Source of the DNA: Burkholderiales bacterium
Lineage (GTDB): Bacteria > Pseudomonadota > Gammaproteobacteria > Burkholderiales > Usitatibacteraceae
DNA length: 6,665 nucleotides
NCBI GenBank assembly: GCA_017880705.1
Contig: JADGRS010000177.1
Location: forward strand, 1 to 6,665
Direction: 5' to 3'
Both the position numbers and the translations under genes were made by a program. The notes beneath the pieces are model-generated. The model did not search any database. It saw only the letters and a list, made by a program, of their open reading frames with translations, and had not been told where the DNA came from. Within the stretch, counting starts at the first letter, position 1. Each line of letters opens with the position of its first letter. Positions 5,668-6,665 of the stretch are shown here, piece after piece.

Positions 5668-6369
5668 GGCGGCCAGGGGCTCGCGCAACCAGAGGCAGCG
5701 GCCCTTGCTCTCGGCCGCGATGCGCTCGCACATGGCGCGGTGCGCGGCGAGCTCCTCATCGCTCGCGCGCAGGACCACGAGCGAGGCCGCGCGCGGCGCC
5801 TCGCTCAACGCCATCGCCGGCGCCGCGCCCGCGGCCATCACGATGTCGAGCGTCTCCTGGCCGCGCGTCATCGCGAGCCACACGTCGGCGAGAAGCTGCG
5901 CGTCGAGGAGCGCCCCGTGCAGCGTGCGCCTCGAATGATCGACCGCGTAGCGCTCGCACAGCGCGTCCAGGGAGTTCTTCTTGCCGGGGTTGATCTCGCG
6001 CGCCATGGTGAGCGTGTCGGTCACGACGCAGACGGAATCGACCGCGGGGCGGCCGATGCGCGCGAGCTCCGCGTTCAGGAACGCCACGTCGAAGGGCGCG
6101 TTGTGGATGAGGAGCTCGCACCCGGAGACGAAATCGAGGAACTCGTCGGCGATGTCGCCGAACTTCGGCTTGTCGGCGAGATCCTCGGCCGTGAGCCCGT
6201 GCACCTGGGTCGCGGCGAGGTCGATGACGCGCTCGGGATTCACATAGCGGTGGAAGTGGCGCCCGGTCGCGCGCCGCCCGTCGAGCTCGAGGCACGCGAG
6301 CTCGATGATGCGATGGCCCTCGGCGGGCTCGAGCCCCGTGGTCTCGGTATCGAGGACGATCCTTCTCAT
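5665..6369 (-). CDS. dnaQ: DNA polymerase III epsilon subunit (3'-5' proofreading exonuclease)
   Basis: Proofreading exonuclease of the replicative polymerase; it removes misinserted nucleotides within the alpha-epsilon-theta core. The product is 234 residues, close to the usual 230-245. The DEDDh exonuclease motifs are intact: Exo I DTETTG (7-12, with Asp7 and Glu9), Exo II HNAPFDVAF (89-97, Asp94), and Exo III HGALLDAQLLADVW (151-164, His151 and Asp156). GQETLDI after the nuclease domain (170-176) sits where E. coli epsilon has its sliding-clamp motif. The C-terminal tail, with KGRCLWL, is where the family binds alpha. The ATG at 6369 gives MRRIVLDTETTG and has AGGA 10 bases upstream. A longer version starting at 6441 would overlap rnhA and adds residues unlike the family. 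It follows rnhA by 28 bp, the usual betaproteobacterial order, and is probably co-transcribed with it. Confidence 0.97.
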   Translation of the reverse strand: MRRIVLDTETTGLEPAEGHRIIELACLELDGRRATGRHFHRYVNPERVIDLAATQVHGLTAEDLADKPKFGDIADEFLDFVSGCELLIHNAPFDVAFLNAELARIGRPAVDSVCVVTDTLTMAREINPGKKNSLDALCERYAVDHSRRTLHGALLDAQLLADVWLAMTRGQETLDIVMAAGAAPAMALSEAPRAASLVVLRASDEELAAHRAMCERIAAESKGRCLWLREPLAA

Positions 6370-6379
6370 CGCGGGAATT

Positions 6380-6383
6380 TCCT
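6380..6383 (-). promoter_or_regulatory. Ribosome binding site of dnaQ
   Basis: The minus strand reads AGGAAATTCCCGCG before the ATG at 6369. AGGA lies 10 bases upstream, inside the short rnhA-dnaQ gap. It decides the dnaQ start against the in-frame ATG at 6441, which lies within rnhA. Confidence 0.5.
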
Positions 6384-6397
6384 GCGCGAGGCCGGGT

Positions 6398-6665
6398 TCA
6401 TTGCAGCGACTCCACTCCCTTGTTGGCGAGCGCGTCGGCACGTTCGTTGCCCTCGTGCCCCGCGTGCCCCTTCACCCACACCCAATGGATGTGGTGCGCG
6501 CGCACCACCTCGTCGAGCTTCTTCCAGAGGTCCACGTTCTTCACCGGCTCCTTGGCGGCGGTGCGCCAGCCGCGCGCCTTCCAGCCGTGGATCCACTCGG
6601 TGATGCCCTTCTGCACGTACTGGGAATCGGTGTGGAGCCTCACGCGGCAGGGCCGCTTCAACGCG
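6398..6665 (-). CDS. rnhA: Ribonuclease HI, C-terminal part (5' end cut by window edge)
   Basis: RNase HI cleaves the RNA strand of RNA-DNA hybrids, removing primers and R-loops. About 88 residues are visible, aligning with roughly the last 60% of the E. coli enzyme. TDSQYV (catalytic Asp equivalent to E. coli Asp70), [30 protein letters not shown], the WVKGHAGH loop (His124 equivalent) and NERADALAN (Asp134 equivalent) are all present. The first two catalytic residues, Asp10 and Glu48, lie outside the window. The C-terminus is shorter than in E. coli, ending [11 protein letters not shown] just after the last catalytic Asp. The frame is open at the right edge; a TTG at 6661 could be read as a start, but the alignment shows it is an internal leucine. 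The TGA lies 28 bp before dnaQ. Confidence 0.96.
   Translation of the reverse strand, partial: ALKRPCRVRLHTDSQYVQKGITEWIHGWKARGWRTAAKEPVKNVDLWKKLDEVVRAHHIHWVWVKGHAGHEGNERADALANKGVESLQ

Noticed and set aside
3915..5993. Plus-strand open frame of 692 codons opposite the GGDEF-EAL gene and dnaQ
   Set aside because: Low-complexity charged product spanning two well-identified genes on the other strand; a shadow frame caused by high GC.
6370..6441. Longer dnaQ start
   Set aside because: It would overlap rnhA and add 24 residues ahead of the conserved epsilon N-terminus, which begins two residues before IVLDTETTG.

Overview
The window is a compact, high-GC stretch (about two-thirds G+C by eye). 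It holds eight recognisable genes, all on the minus strand, with almost no non-coding sequence. The protein set suggests a betaproteobacterium: rnhA directly followed by dnaQ, small class I c-type cytochromes, and a BUG-type tripartite tricarboxylate (TTT) transporter. That assignment is inferred from gene content and protein style, not from a marker gene. No RNA gene, insertion sequence, CRISPR array or convincing terminator was seen, and no stretch over 300 bases lacks a gene.

Read in the direction of transcription (right to left), the first block is housekeeping plus signalling. It starts with the C-terminal part of RNase HI (rnhA, cut by the right edge). Next is the DNA polymerase III proofreading subunit epsilon (dnaQ). 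Seven bases after the dnaQ stop begins a two-helix membrane protein with intact GGDEF and EAL domains. Its ribosome binding site overlaps the dnaQ stop codon. Two small secreted mono-haem c-type cytochromes follow, nearly abutting one another.

After a 51-bp gap comes a second block that looks like one operon. It encodes a double-domain VOC (glyoxalase/dioxygenase superfamily) protein, then the small (TctB), large (TctA) and solute-binding (TctC, cut by the left edge) parts of a TTT transporter. Gaps inside this block are 10, 2 and 26 bp. The simplest reading is uptake of an organic acid by the transporter, with the VOC protein acting on it or on a product. The substrate cannot be read from the sequence.

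The most unusual item is the VOC protein. Its two halves are about 78% identical over 126 residues by hand count, lie in exact 132-residue register, and also show as a DNA direct repeat with a 396-bp period. One predicted metal-site position differs between the halves (Glu54 versus Gln186). Other points of interest are the dnaQ/GGDEF-EAL coupling, an RxxE rather than RxxD inhibitory-site motif in the GGDEF domain, and a perfect TATAAT lying across the stop codon of that gene just upstream of the cytochromes. I see no clearly new multi-gene system. The VOC-TTT block is the best candidate for unexplored biology.
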